A DNA stretch of 64,000 bases from G963662675 sp963676845 (GCA_963676845.2 CAXXKK010000037.1:124001-188000), one strand, 5' to 3'; positions 35,055 through 43,876 are shown, numbered from the stretch's first letter. The notes: generated by a model from the letters alone, not told the origin. Program-made: numbers and translations.

Positions 35055-36161
35055 ATGAAACTAAAATACACACTCAGCATTCTTTTACTTTTTATAAGTC
35101 TGACAAATTTTGCTCAACGAAACCGGGATGATGATGAACTCGTTCCTGCAATTGTTGAAGGTGTCGCTTACAGCCTGCCGCGTACTGGAATCCGGGTGAC
35201 TGTTGAAGCTACGCAGGAGAAATATTTCCACGGACCTTATTTCCAGTTTGCCGAAGCTTTATTGGGAATTGAAAATGCTCCGGCAACCGATAGTGAAAGC
35301 TGGACAATCAAAGACATTCAAATTGAAACATTTAGCGAAGCTGATCCCGATCAGGTTTACAAAGCTATGGGAAATGCAGCTTTCCTGCTTAGTCTGACAG
35401 AATCCGGCACTCTTGCAGGAATCAATAAGGAAGTTGAAAGTTCAACAGACAAGCTGGTGGTTTCCTCTTTCCTGAGTGAAGCAAAAACACCAGATGTAAT
35501 TTTCCCGGATCTTTCCCTTAATCCATTTTTTGAAGAAGTTGAAGATTCTATACGAGGAAGTGTTTTAGTGGTTAAATCAATCGAAGAAAAAGCGCAGGAA
35601 GCTGCCCATACAATTACCAAACTCAGGAAACGCCGTTTTAAAAGTCTGGGCAATGCCTATGAAGTACAATTGCCGGATGGAGATGCCTATGAACTTATGG
35701 TTGATGAGCTAGGTAAGCTTGAAGACGAATACGTAGCATTATTTATTGGCAAAACCTATAAAGAAACATTTACATACAGCTTTGATTACATACCTGGAAA
35801 TAACTCTGTAAGCGGTGATGTTTTATTCCGCGTTTCTAACACAAATGGTGTTCTTCCTAAAACTGATTTAACGGGTGCTCCAATAGTTATCGACGTGAAA
35901 AAAATTGAACAACTGGCATCTGCACAAGCTTCTGTAAAAGATACCCAGAATACCATGGCAACTACCAATGTTTTCTACAGGATGCCTGGAAAAGCTGAAA
36001 TACAAATACTAAATGGTATAAACACCATGGCCTCTACACGCGCAGATTTAGCTCAATTTGGAACAGTTGCACCTGTTCCGGCAGAGTTACTGAACGGGCA
36101 ATATGAAATTACACTCCACCCAAAAACAGGAGCAATAAAAAGCATATTACTTAAACAATAA
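35055..36161 (+). CDS. DUF4831 family exported protein
   Basis: A 368-residue protein with a signal peptide (KLKYTLSILLLFISLTNFAQ). VEGVAYSLPRTGIRVTVEA at the N-terminus, TKLRKRRFKSLGNAYEVQLPDG in the middle and the closing NGQYEITLHPKTGAIKSILL match what I recall of DUF4831, a periplasmic or outer-membrane-associated family of Bacteroidota with no known function. A TAATTTTG element at 35024-35031 could serve as -7 box but no matching TTTG is at the proper distance. A clear terminator follows. Confidence 0.82.
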   Translation: MKLKYTLSILLLFISLTNFAQRNRDDDELVPAIVEGVAYSLPRTGIRVTVEATQEKYFHGPYFQFAEALLGIENAPATDSESWTIKDIQIETFSEADPDQVYKAMGNAAFLLSLTESGTLAGINKEVESSTDKLVVSSFLSEAKTPDVIFPDLSLNPFFEEVEDSIRGSVLVVKSIEEKAQEAAHTITKLRKRRFKSLGNAYEVQLPDGDAYELMVDELGKLEDEYVALFIGKTYKETFTYSFDYIPGNNSVSGDVLFRVSNTNGVLPKTDLTGAPIVIDVKKIEQLASAQASVKDTQNTMATTNVFYRMPGKAEIQILNGINTMASTRADLAQFGTVAPVPAELLNGQYEITLHPKTGAIKSILLKQ

Positions 36162-36181
36162 CAAACAATATCATTTTTCTC

Positions 36182-36218
36182 AAAAAGCCCTGCATCATTT
36201 ATGGTGTAGGGCTTTTTT
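36182..36218 (+). terminator. Intrinsic terminator after the DUF4831 gene
   Basis: AAAAAGCCCTGCATCA pairs with TGGTGTAGGGCTTTTTT through a stem of about 14 pairs with one wobble and a 4-base loop, ending in six T, 20 bases after the stop. Confidence 0.85.
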
Positions 36219-36390
36219 ATTTTGAAATACCTGATTAACAAGTAAGCCACCCTATACTGAGAACAATCAAGAGAAGACTCTAAGAATAACATTTTAATCA
36301 TATTGTAATATATAATAGCAATTAATGGAATAATTATTGATTCGTAAAAATCAACTAAATAATTATTATTGATCATTTAAAATTTATAAA

Positions 36391-36999
36391 ATGAAAAAGC
36401 CATTACTTCTCATCCTTCTCCTCACAATTTCGTATTCATTATTTGCTCAGAAAACAGAAAAAATAAATGAAGCAGGACTTATTTTTTATGATCTGGACAG
36501 TTACGGAATTACTTACAGAACAGGGACAAACAAATCACTATGGAGGCTAAGTACGACCTCTCTTAACGGTAACCATACTTTTAGAGAAGAGGTTTCAGAA
36601 GAATATGAATACAATCAGGATCGCTCAGGAGTTAATCTTCAAATCGGAAAAGAATACCGAAAGATTGCAACCGATAATTTTGAAATCAGGTATGGTGCCG
36701 ATTTAAATTTCTTTTATGCTTGTGTAAAAGCTGAACACACAAATCCAGATAATGAGATAGAGAGGTTCTCTAAAAGCTCAAGCGACAGGTACGGTATTAA
36801 CTTGATACTTGGTTTTAACTATTTGCTCAACAATAATCTGGTAATAGGAGCTGAAATACTGCCCGCTGTATCATACTCAACAACGAAAACTGAAAGTCAA
36901 GTCGGTGTAGAAAGCGAAAAAACAACTGCCAATTCAGAGACTATAGGTTTCAGACTTTCTAACAATTCTGTTTTACTTTCACTGGTTTATCGGTTTTAA
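36391..36999 (+). CDS. Small outer-membrane beta-barrel-like protein
   Basis: A 202-residue protein with a signal peptide (KKPLLLILLLTISYSLFAQ) followed by alternating polar/hydrophobic strands (GLIFYDLDSYGITYRTG, FEIRYGADLNFFYACV, YGINLILGFNYLLNNNLVIGAEI) and the C-terminal sequence SVLLSLVYRF, ending in Phe as in outer-membrane barrels recognised by BamA. About eight strands are likely. No family is recognised. Its terminator follows. Confidence 0.72.
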   Translation: MKKPLLLILLLTISYSLFAQKTEKINEAGLIFYDLDSYGITYRTGTNKSLWRLSTTSLNGNHTFREEVSEEYEYNQDRSGVNLQIGKEYRKIATDNFEIRYGADLNFFYACVKAEHTNPDNEIERFSKSSSDRYGINLILGFNYLLNNNLVIGAEILPAVSYSTTKTESQVGVESEKTTANSETIGFRLSNNSVLLSLVYRF

Positions 37000-37034
37000 G
37001 TATAAAATTGCTACAACAAAAAGCAAGGCCATAC

Positions 37035-37072
37035 AAAGGATGCCATCTATTTCAAAGATGACATCCTTTTTT
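37035..37072 (+). terminator. Intrinsic terminator after the barrel gene
   Basis: AAAGGATGccATCT (37035-37048) pairs with AGATGaCATCCTTT (37056-37069), with one internal bulge, followed by T. It separates the barrel gene from pepD and lies just before a TTG-initiated longer frame of pepD, arguing for the ATG start at 37132. Confidence 0.75.
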
Positions 37073-37131
37073 GTTTGAAGCGTTTTTTTAAACTTGCAGC
37101 AGAATTAGGCCATGCCGAAAACAGAAATACA

Positions 37132-38598
37132 ATGACTAAAAACATACATTCTCTCCACCCCCAAATACTTTGGAATCATTTTTATCAATTAACACAAATT
37201 CCAAGACCTTCACACCACGAAGAAAAAGTACAGGAATTTGTTTTCAACTTTGGGAAAAGCCTGGGACTGGAAACGTTAAAAGATAAAGCCGGAAACATTG
37301 TAATCCGCAAACCTGCCACTGCAGGAATGGAAAACCGAAAAGGCATCATTATTCAGGCACACCTGGATATGGTTCCGCAAAAGAACAGTGATAAAAAACA
37401 CGATTTCACCAAAGATCCCATTGAAACCTATATTGATGGAGAATGGCTAACCGCCAACGAAACCACACTGGGAGCAGACAATGGGATTGGTGCAGCTGCG
37501 GCTTTGGGAGTTTTAGCATCGAATGATCTGAAACACGGATCTCTGGAATGCCTCTTCACAGCAACTGAAGAAACCGGTATGACCGGAGCAGAGGGATTAA
37601 AACCAGACTTTCTAAAAGGAGAAATCATGCTAAACACAGACTCCATGGTTGAAGGTCAGTTATACATTAGCTGTGCCGGTGGAGAGGATGCTCATATAAG
37701 TTTTCAATATTCAGAAGAAGCTATTCTTGAAAACTCAGAGGCTTATTTGCTTAGCATTACCGGCTTAAAAGGAGGTCACTCAGGACTTGAAATAATCCTG
37801 CAAAGAGGAAATGCCAATATCATTTTCTTCCGCATGCTTCAAGAAGCGATAAAAAAAGCTGATGCAAAACTGGCATCTATTGACGGAGGAAGCTTACGAA
37901 ATGCCATTCCTCGCGAAGCCTTTGGAACAATTATCGTTGAGAAAGATAAGGCAGAAACTTTAAGGCAAACACTCGAGGATGAATTTAAAATTATTCAGCA
38001 TGAGTTAACAGAGACAGAACCTGATATGGTTTATAACCTGACAAAAACCGATCTTCCCCAAACGGTAATAGATTCGGAAAACCAAAACAAACTGACTAAA
38101 AGCATTCTTGCCTGCCCTAATGGAATTGAACGCATGAGCGATCTAATGCCCGGAGTAGTTGAGACCTCCTCGAACCTGGCAATTGTAAAATCTGATGCAC
38201 AAACAAAAACAATTCACCTAACAAGTATGATGCGGAGTTCAAGTGATGCATCAAGAGCAGAATTAGGCAAACGTTTTGAAGCACTCTTTACACTGGCTGG
38301 AGCAAATGTTACCTTCGCCGGAGCATACCCAGGTTGGGAACCCAATATGCAATCTCCCATTTTAAAAACCATGCTAAAAACTTATGAAGAATTGTATGGA
38401 GTTACTCCTGAAATCAAAGGTATTCATGTTGGTCTGGAAACCGGAACCATTCGGGCAATTTATCCTAATCTGGACATGATATCTTTTGGGCCAACCATAC
38501 AATTTCCACACTCACCGGATGAACGGGTTCATATAGCATCAGTCCAAAAATTCTGGAATTTTATGGTAGCAACTTTGAAGAATGTAGATGAAAAATAA
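37132..38598 (+). CDS. pepD: Aminoacyl-histidine dipeptidase (Xaa-His dipeptidase, M20 family)
   Basis: The start at ATG 37132 (MTKNIHSLHPQILWNHF) fits the family; a TTG-initiated extension upstream overlaps a terminator. The 488-residue dizinc peptidase has QAHLDMVPQKNSDKKHDF (zinc His-x-Asp), TLGADNGIGAAAALG (bridging Asp), FTATEETGMTGAEGL (Glu-Glu), NTDSMVEGQLYISCAGG, GLKGGHSGLEI and the C-terminal HVGLETG region. It cleaves carnosine-like and other dipeptides in the cytosol, which fits with two peptide importers nearby. An unusual repeat array lies just downstream. Confidence 0.94.
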   Translation: MTKNIHSLHPQILWNHFYQLTQIPRPSHHEEKVQEFVFNFGKSLGLETLKDKAGNIVIRKPATAGMENRKGIIIQAHLDMVPQKNSDKKHDFTKDPIETYIDGEWLTANETTLGADNGIGAAAALGVLASNDLKHGSLECLFTATEETGMTGAEGLKPDFLKGEIMLNTDSMVEGQLYISCAGGEDAHISFQYSEEAILENSEAYLLSITGLKGGHSGLEIILQRGNANIIFFRMLQEAIKKADAKLASIDGGSLRNAIPREAFGTIIVEKDKAETLRQTLEDEFKIIQHELTETEPDMVYNLTKTDLPQTVIDSENQNKLTKSILACPNGIERMSDLMPGVVETSSNLAIVKSDAQTKTIHLTSMMRSSSDASRAELGKRFEALFTLAGANVTFAGAYPGWEPNMQSPILKTMLKTYEELYGVTPEIKGIHVGLETGTIRAIYPNLDMISFGPTIQFPHSPDERVHIASVQKFWNFMVATLKNVDEK

Positions 38599-38620
38599 AA
38601 TTCATTAGATCATTCCCAAT

Positions 38621-38871
38621 TTCGGAAGGGGTACTTCCGAAGTGGGGGACCCCACTTCAAACATGAACTTGTTCATCTTTTTTTAAACTCAGTTATATAA
38701 AAGATGACCGGTGTCATATAAAACCTGAACTTGTTCATATAAAAGGTAAACTTATTCACATAAAACATGAACGAAGTCGGTTATAACATGAACGAGTTCA
38801 TATTAAGAATGAACTTATTCATGTAAAAGATGAATTAGATCAATTATATATTGAACACATTTATCTTTTAA
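38621..38871. repeat. 21-bp-period array of dyad-symmetric units
   Basis: After an inverted repeat TTCGGAAG/CTTCCGAA (38621-38641) come GAAGTGGGG-GA-CCCCACTTC (38639-38658) and about ten AT-rich units starting at 38663, 38683, 38704, 38725, 38746, 38767, 38788, 38809, 38830 and 38851, i.e. 21 bases apart (one 20-base step). Most have the form ATGAAC-nn-GTTCAT followed by a 7-base ATATAAAAG-like spacer. Arms differ between units but remain mutually complementary in many (ATGAC/GTCAT at 38704; ATGAAC/GTTCAT at 38663 and 38788); the 38767, 38830 and 38851 units are decayed. It fills the convergent gap between pepD and lpxA. Stops interrupt all translations examined. Confidence 0.85.
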
Positions 38872-38908
38872 TTGGGTCACTCTCTGTATCAAAGCTAATA
38901 ATCATGTT

Positions 38909-39688
38909 TTATTCTCTAAAACCTTTAATTATTCCTCGCTCTGACTTATTAATAAAACGAATAATCATATCACGTTCCTTTGTTTGTTTGAAATTTTTCT
39001 CAATACATTCCAAAGCATGTTTTACGTTTCTGCCCTGCTGAAAAATGACACGGTATATTTCTTTTATCTCATCAATTTTATCCGATGAAAACCCTCTGCG
39101 TTTTAAGCCAATTCTATTTATTCCCTCATAAGTCAACGGATCTCTTCCGGCAATAACAAAAGGGGGAACATCTTTTATAATACGGCTTAATCCGGAAATC
39201 ATACAATGAGCTCCAATTCTCGAAAATTGATGAATACCGGAAAGTCCACTTACATTTGCCCAATCTTCAACGACAACTTCTCCGGCCATCCCCACACTAA
39301 ACCCAATTATGCAATTACTCCCAACTACCGAATCATGGCCAATATGTGCATTTGCCATTATCAGGCAATTATCACCAATTATGGTTTTTCCTTTCGAAAC
39401 AGTTCCCCTGTTTACAGTCACGCCTTCTCGTATAATTGTATTATCTCCTATTTCAACAGTGGTATACTCCCCGTTATACTTCAAATCCTGAGGTTCGGCA
39501 GAAATTACGGCGCCAGGAAATATTTTGCAGTTTTCACCTATTCTGGCTCCACTTAAAATTGTCACATTGGAACCAACCCAGGTATTATTTCCAATAACAA
39601 CATCATTTGAAATACAAGTAGATTTATCAATATGAACATTGGTACCAATCTCCGCTTTTTGCCCATTGACTATTTTTGAAAGATTCAT
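38909..39688 (-). CDS. lpxA: UDP-N-acetylglucosamine O-acyltransferase (LpxA family)
   Basis: A 259-residue left-handed beta-helix acyltransferase. Hexapeptide repeats run over about residues 10-180; EPQDLKYNGEYTTVEIGDNTIIRE and VNRGT are LpxA hallmarks, and the catalytic His is H118 in NAHIGHDSVVG. The C-terminal helical part (about 190-259) is present. It adds the first acyl chain in lipid A synthesis. In Bacteroidota lpxA is usually next to lpxD and lpxC/fabZ; here it stands alone behind a Crp-type gene, so it may be a second copy with another acyl or sugar specificity. Confidence 0.85.
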   Translation of the reverse strand: MNLSKIVNGQKAEIGTNVHIDKSTCISNDVVIGNNTWVGSNVTILSGARIGENCKIFPGAVISAEPQDLKYNGEYTTVEIGDNTIIREGVTVNRGTVSKGKTIIGDNCLIMANAHIGHDSVVGSNCIIGFSVGMAGEVVVEDWANVSGLSGIHQFSRIGAHCMISGLSRIIKDVPPFVIAGRDPLTYEGINRIGLKRRGFSSDKIDEIKEIYRVIFQQGRNVKHALECIEKNFKQTKERDMIIRFINKSERGIIKGFRE

Positions 39689-39749
39689 TTCGCGTATTTA
39701 TTTTGAAGCAAATCTCTCAACTTTAACAGAATCTTTTATTGATATAAGA

Positions 39750-40313
39750 TCAAGAAATCTCTGCACGAATGCGGCTTAGTGTCTCCGGACTCACGCCAAT
39801 CATCGATGCAATGTGTTTTTGCTTTGCTTTTTGAATTATACCCGGTGAATTCTTTAGTATGAAATCATATTTTTCATACGAATTCATTTTATGAAATAAA
39901 TGATACCATTCGTTTAGAGTTGACAGAAAATCACGAAGCATCTTTATGTGAAATTCAGCAAACTGAGGATCCTTCAATAACTTTTGTTCATCGTCATAGG
40001 AAAGTGACAAAAAGGTTGAATCTTCACATACTTCAAAAAATTCAAATGAAGGTTTCTGCGAAAAATAACTAGTCATTGAAGCAATCCATTGCTTGTCATA
40101 GTATATCCATTTCGTGATATCACATCCATCTTCAATGCAAAACTTCCGGACTAACCCTGATTCAAGAAACCATATTTTACGTGACACCTTACCTTCTTCA
40201 ACTAACAAATGGCCTTTGGGGTATTCTTCAATTTTAAATGAATCCCGAACTAGTTGTTCAGTATTATCATCCAGTTGAATATATGTATTTATGAATTTTA
40301 GCAAGTCATCCAT
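39750..40313 (-). CDS. Crp/Fnr family transcriptional regulator
   Basis: A 187-residue regulator with a cyclic-nucleotide-binding-like sensory domain (FKIEEYPKGHLLVEEGKVSRKIWFLESGLVRKF, about 26-59) and a short C-terminal helix-turn-helix (KQKHIASMIGVSPETLSRIRAEI, residues about 164-186). No cysteines arranged for an Fe-S cluster are evident, and the cAMP-contact arginine is not obvious, so the signal is unknown. Such short members are common in Bacteroidota. The neighbouring lpxA gene is 61 bases downstream on the same strand. Confidence 0.9.
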   Translation of the reverse strand: MDDLLKFINTYIQLDDNTEQLVRDSFKIEEYPKGHLLVEEGKVSRKIWFLESGLVRKFCIEDGCDITKWIYYDKQWIASMTSYFSQKPSFEFFEVCEDSTFLSLSYDDEQKLLKDPQFAEFHIKMLRDFLSTLNEWYHLFHKMNSYEKYDFILKNSPGIIQKAKQKHIASMIGVSPETLSRIRAEIS

Positions 40314-40377
40314 ATTGAATAATCATGAGCATTCCCCTACAAAGAAAGTACATCAAACGTTAAATAAAAAAGCGAAA

Positions 40378-40416
40378 TAAAAAAAGGCCCAATCAAACGA
40401 TCAGACCCTTTCTCCT
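40378..40416 (-). terminator. Terminator after the DUF2892 gene
   Basis: On the minus strand AAAGGGTCTGATC and GATTGGGCCTTT form a stem of about 12 pairs with three wobbles and one bulge around a GTTT loop, followed by seven T. Confidence 0.6.
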
Positions 40417-40458
40417 TAATTCAAAAACTAACTAACAAACAAAACTATATCGACTAAA

Positions 40459-40674
40459 TTATTCTTCAGATTTCTTCTTGCAAATTGTATTTAATCCCAA
40501 AGGAACATACAAAGGACAAAAACTCAGATAACTGGTTAACAAGAAAACACAGGCTATAATTAACAAAACCAGTCCCAAAGTGCCTGATATAACTCCAGTA
40601 TAGTACAATACAGCTATTATTATCGCAATAACTGCTCTTACTGAACGATCAAAAATTCCCATGTTTTTTTTCAT
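40459..40674 (-). CDS. DUF2892 (YgaP-type) small membrane protein
   Basis: I start it at ATG 40674 (MKKNMGIFDRSVRAVIAI); an upstream in-frame ATG at 40722 adds 16 residues with no family character. The 71-residue product has the DUF2892 pattern: NMGIFDRSVRA, two membrane helices (about 11-30 and 33-52) and the conserved FCPLYVPLGLNTICKK tail with two cysteines. This domain often accompanies rhodanese domains, so a link to sulfur handling is possible, but none is nearby. Own terminator downstream. Confidence 0.85.
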   Translation of the reverse strand: MKKNMGIFDRSVRAVIAIIIAVLYYTGVISGTLGLVLLIIACVFLLTSYLSFCPLYVPLGLNTICKKKSEE

Positions 40675-40804
40675 AATCTTTAGTTTTTTAATGTTTTTAC
40701 AAACATCTAAATTAAAGAACATTGAAGCCCTTTAAAAGTTCAAATTTGATTGTTTTATTCGTTTTATAATCTTGGTTCCGGGTTCTAATATCTTGCTTCT
40801 TTTC

Positions 40805-42136
40805 CTACAATAAATCACTCGCCAACTCTGCAAGAAAACTCCTCTCCCCTTTTACCAGATTCACATGAGAAAACAATTCCTGCTCCCGCATTTTATCGGT
40901 CATAAAAGCCAAACCATTTGATTTCATATCCAGATATGGTGAATCAATTTGTTGCATATCGCCTGTAAAAACCATCTTGGTTCCTTCCCCGGCACGTGTA
41001 ATAATAGTCTTTATTTCATGCGGAGTCAGATTCTGAGCTTCATCAACTATAAAAAATGAATTGGATAAACTACGCCCACGGATATAAGCCAATGGTGTAA
41101 TTATCAATCTTTCTTCTTTCAATAATTCATCAATCTTTTGATACTCCTGACTACGTGGATTAAAGGCATGTTTAATTACCGAAAGGTTATCGAATAATGG
41201 CTGCATGTACGGACTTATTTTCTCTTCTGCATCTCCGGGCAGGTAACCTAAATCCCGGTTACTAAGAGCAACGATTGGACGAGCCAGCAAAATTTGCTCA
41301 TACATTTTATGCTGCTCCAAAGCGGCAGCCAATGCAAGCAATGTTTTACCGGTTCCGGCTTTACCTGTTAGAGAAACTAACTTAATTTCAGGGTCTAAAA
41401 GTGAATTCAGACTGAATGTTTGTTCTGCATTACGTGGTTTAATTCCGTAAGCGACTCTCTTCTCAACACGAACAATCCGTTCTGTTACCTGATCGTATCT
41501 CCCTAAAACACTCGACTTATTCCCCTTCAATATAAAATACTCATTGGCAACAGGATTTTTTTCAAAACTGGCTTTATCTGCCGGGAAAGCCCCATCATTA
41601 TATAAAGAATCAATAAGCTGATCATTAAATCCATCAACTTCTGTTATTGATCGTTCAAACAATTCAGGATCTTTAATTTTATCATTTTCGTAGTCCTCGG
41701 ATAATATCCCCAATGACTTGGCTTTCATTCGAAGGTTAATATCCTTCGTTACCAGAATAGTGGTTCTTTCTGGATTCTCATTAGTGACATGCTCTGCTGT
41801 TGCAAGTATCCGGTGATCTGCAATATCTTCTTTAAAGGATTGTTTCAACTTTGCCGAAAATGGGACACCGGTAGAGATAATCAGTTTCCCCATGGAGTCT
41901 CCCAGTTTTATTCCTCCATTAAAAGACTTTTCACCTACAATTGTATCCAACTTGCGAACAAACTCACGAGCCTGAAAATTAATCGGATCATTCCCCTTTT
42001 TAAATTTATCCAGTTCTTCCAATACAGTAATTGGAATGATGATATCATTATCTTTGAACTGGTAAATACAGTTGTGATCGTGAAGAATTACATTTGTATC
42101 CAACACGAAAATTTTTGTTTTTTTTCTGCCTGCCAT
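40805..42136 (-). CDS. PIN domain-PhoH ATPase fusion (PhoH2-like)
   Basis: A 443-residue protein. N-terminal PIN nuclease domain (about 7-150) with KIFVLDTNVILHD, VLEELDKFK and the acidic DHRILATA; C-terminal PhoH-family ATPase (about 240-443) with Walker A LTGKAGTGKTLLALAAALEQ and Walker B FFIVDEAQNLTPHEIKTIITR, then VFTGDMQQIDSPYLD. PIN-PhoH proteins have been described as RNA-unwinding ribonucleases. Stand-alone, divergent from folC. Housekeeping in many bacteria; a toxin-like role is not indicated as no small antitoxin gene precedes it. Confidence 0.94.
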   Translation of the reverse strand: MAGRKKTKIFVLDTNVILHDHNCIYQFKDNDIIIPITVLEELDKFKKGNDPINFQAREFVRKLDTIVGEKSFNGGIKLGDSMGKLIISTGVPFSAKLKQSFKEDIADHRILATAEHVTNENPERTTILVTKDINLRMKAKSLGILSEDYENDKIKDPELFERSITEVDGFNDQLIDSLYNDGAFPADKASFEKNPVANEYFILKGNKSSVLGRYDQVTERIVRVEKRVAYGIKPRNAEQTFSLNSLLDPEIKLVSLTGKAGTGKTLLALAAALEQHKMYEQILLARPIVALSNRDLGYLPGDAEEKISPYMQPLFDNLSVIKHAFNPRSQEYQKIDELLKEERLIITPLAYIRGRSLSNSFFIVDEAQNLTPHEIKTIITRAGEGTKMVFTGDMQQIDSPYLDMKSNGLAFMTDKMREQELFSHVNLVKGERSFLAELASDLL

Positions 42137-42251
42137 AATCCTTCATTTATACGTTTTCTTAAATGTAGGAAAAAAGAACCGACAGGAGATTAACTAAATC
42201 TTAAAAGATATAAACAGGATAGACTTTTATCGTGAATAAAAAAATTCAGGA

Positions 42252-43562
42252 ATGAATAGATATCAAAACATATTAGATTACTTATACAGTCAACTCCCCA
42301 TGTACCAAAGAAGCGGAGCTGCAGCCTATAAAGACACACTGGAGAATACCTTAATTCTTGATGAGATGTTTAACCATCCACACCGGGAATTTAAATCCAT
42401 CCATATTGCAGGAACAAACGGGAAAGGATCATCATCTCATGTATTGGCTTCAATTCTTCAGGAAGCCGGTTATAAAACAGGATTATATACCTCTCCTCAT
42501 CTTATAGATTTTAGAGAACGTATTCGTGTAAATGGTGAAATGATTTCAGAAGATGCGGTTGTTGATTTTGTTGACCAGTTCAGGGAAATGAATATGGGAG
42601 CCAAAATTGAACCTTCATTTTTTGAACTGACTGTTGCCATGGCCTTTGATTACTTTCGGAAAGAACAGGTTGACGTAGCTATTATTGAAGTCGGATTGGG
42701 AGGAAGACTCGACTCTACCAATATTATTACGCCAGAGATATCCCTGATTACTAATATTAGCCTCGACCATACTGCAATTCTTGGTAATTCGATTCCACTT
42801 ATTGCTAAAGAAAAAGCAGGAATTATCAAGCAAAATATCCCTGTCGTTATTTCTGAAAGTAACGACGAATATAATTCGGTTTTCATTGAAATTGCAAAGG
42901 AGAATGAAAGTCCAATCCATTTTGCAGATCAGGAATATCAAGCAGCATACTCCATGATTTTACCAGATGACTTGCAGCTTTTCAACTTCAATAAAAACAA
43001 GACCCTCTTATTCCCGGATCTAAAAACAGATTTACGCGGAACTTATCAGAAAAAGAATATTGGAGGAGTTTTAAAAACGATTGAACTTCTTCAAAAAAAA
43101 GGATGGAAGATTGAAAAAGATCATATATACAACGGGCTATTAAAAGTAAATACAAATACTGGCCTAAGAGGAAGGTGGGAAATTGTCGGACATAATCCAT
43201 TAGTTGTTTGCGACACTGCCCATAACGAAGCAGGCATTCGACTAGTCGTTGACCAGATAAAAAACACAGCGTGGAAATCACTTCATATTATTTTAGGCAT
43301 GGTTGATGATAAAAACCCGGAAGCTGTTTTAAAACTTTTTCCAACCGAAGCTAACTACTATTTTACCCGAGCCAGTGTTCCTCGAGCATTAGACGAAAAA
43401 AAATTAAAAAAAATTGCTGAATCTTGCGGATTACAAGGAATAGCGATATCAAAAGTAAAAGATGCTGTGAATGAAGCTCTTCAAAATGCCGAAGCTCAGG
43501 ATTTGGTATATATTGGCGGTAGCACCTTTGTTGTTGCCGACTATTTTTCTCAAAAATTTTAG
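42252..43562 (+). CDS. folC: Bifunctional dihydrofolate/folylpolyglutamate synthase
   Basis: A 436-residue Mur-ligase-family enzyme adding glutamate to dihydropteroate and to folates. Motifs: P-loop IAGTNGKGSSSHVLASIL (about 51-68), LYTSPHLIDFRERIRVNGEMI, IEVGLGGRLDSTNII, TNISLDHTAILGNS and the C-terminal-domain motif VCDTAHNEAGI. Its length matches the family. It is preceded by a short gap divergent from the PhoH gene and followed by a tRNA gene with its own promoter. Confidence 0.95.
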   Translation: MNRYQNILDYLYSQLPMYQRSGAAAYKDTLENTLILDEMFNHPHREFKSIHIAGTNGKGSSSHVLASILQEAGYKTGLYTSPHLIDFRERIRVNGEMISEDAVVDFVDQFREMNMGAKIEPSFFELTVAMAFDYFRKEQVDVAIIEVGLGGRLDSTNIITPEISLITNISLDHTAILGNSIPLIAKEKAGIIKQNIPVVISESNDEYNSVFIEIAKENESPIHFADQEYQAAYSMILPDDLQLFNFNKNKTLLFPDLKTDLRGTYQKKNIGGVLKTIELLQKKGWKIEKDHIYNGLLKVNTNTGLRGRWEIVGHNPLVVCDTAHNEAGIRLVVDQIKNTAWKSLHIILGMVDDKNPEAVLKLFPTEANYYFTRASVPRALDEKKLKKIAESCGLQGIAISKVKDAVNEALQNAEAQDLVYIGGSTFVVADYFSQKF

Positions 43563-43570
43563 CGGTTTCT

Positions 43571-43601
43571 TTTGGAAGGAAAAAAAAAGAATCTATATTT
43601 G
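43571..43601 (+). promoter_or_regulatory. Consensus Bacteroidota promoter for tRNA-Val
   Basis: TTTG (43571-43574), 19 bases, then TATATTTG (43594-43601): an exact match to TTTG-N19-TAnnTTTG. Transcription would begin near 43608, about 32 bases ahead of the tRNA. Confidence 0.8.
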
Positions 43602-43639
43602 CAACGCCTTTGAGAAAAACGGGGGCTAGTTCATAAAAA

Positions 43640-43714
43640 GGGCGGTTAGCTCAGTTGGTTCAGAGCACTTGGTTTACACCCAAGGGGTCGGGGGTTCGAC
43701 TCCCTCACCGCCCA
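43640..43714 (+). tRNA. tRNA-Val (anticodon TAC)
   Basis: A 75-base cloverleaf: acceptor GGGCGGT/ACCGCCC, D stem GCTC/GAGC, anticodon stem CTTGG/CCAAG around the loop TTTACAC (anticodon TAC, decoding GTA/GTG), T-arm with GGTTCGACT. Discriminator A at 43714; the CCA end is not encoded. A consensus promoter precedes it and a hairpin terminator follows, so it is a single-gene unit. Confidence 0.96.
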
Positions 43715-43719
43715 CAAAA

Positions 43720-43755
43720 GAAGCCACTTTCAATAGATGAGAGTGGCTTTTTTAT
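43720..43755 (+). terminator. Terminator after tRNA-Val
   Basis: AAGCCACTTTCA (43721-43732) pairs with TGAGAGTGGCTT (43738-43749) apart from one mismatch, closing a 5-base loop and followed by a T-run. Confidence 0.85.
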
Positions 43756-43844
43756 TTTTCAATTCCTGGCATTCAACTTCGAGTTTTACTACCATCTTTC
43801 GTCAAATTCAAAATTGACTTTTAATTGTAATTTTAAATTAGTTT

Positions 43845-43876
43845 TTTGACAAATCATATAGGATTTTGTATCTCTG
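43845..43876 (+). promoter_or_regulatory. Possible promoter of the MarC-family gene
   Basis: TTTG (43845-43848), 20 bases, TATCTCTG (43869-43876), one mismatch from TAnnTTTG; about 36 bases before the ATG at 43912. Confidence 0.4.

Noticed and set aside
37075..37131. TTG-initiated N-terminal extension of PepD
   Set aside because: It starts just behind a terminator hairpin and adds residues not typical of the family; ATG 37132 fits.
38621..38871. CRISPR array
   Set aside because: Units are 21 bp with no separate unique spacers, and no cas genes are near.
38663..38871. Heptad-repeat coding sequence (21 bp equals seven codons)
   Set aside because: A frame such as E-L-V-H-I-K repeats for a few units but is interrupted by stops (for example near 38785), and no start or continuation is seen. 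A decayed gene cannot be fully excluded.
40805..42136. PIN-domain toxin of a toxin-antitoxin pair
   Set aside because: The PIN domain is fused to a PhoH ATPase and no small antitoxin gene is upstream.
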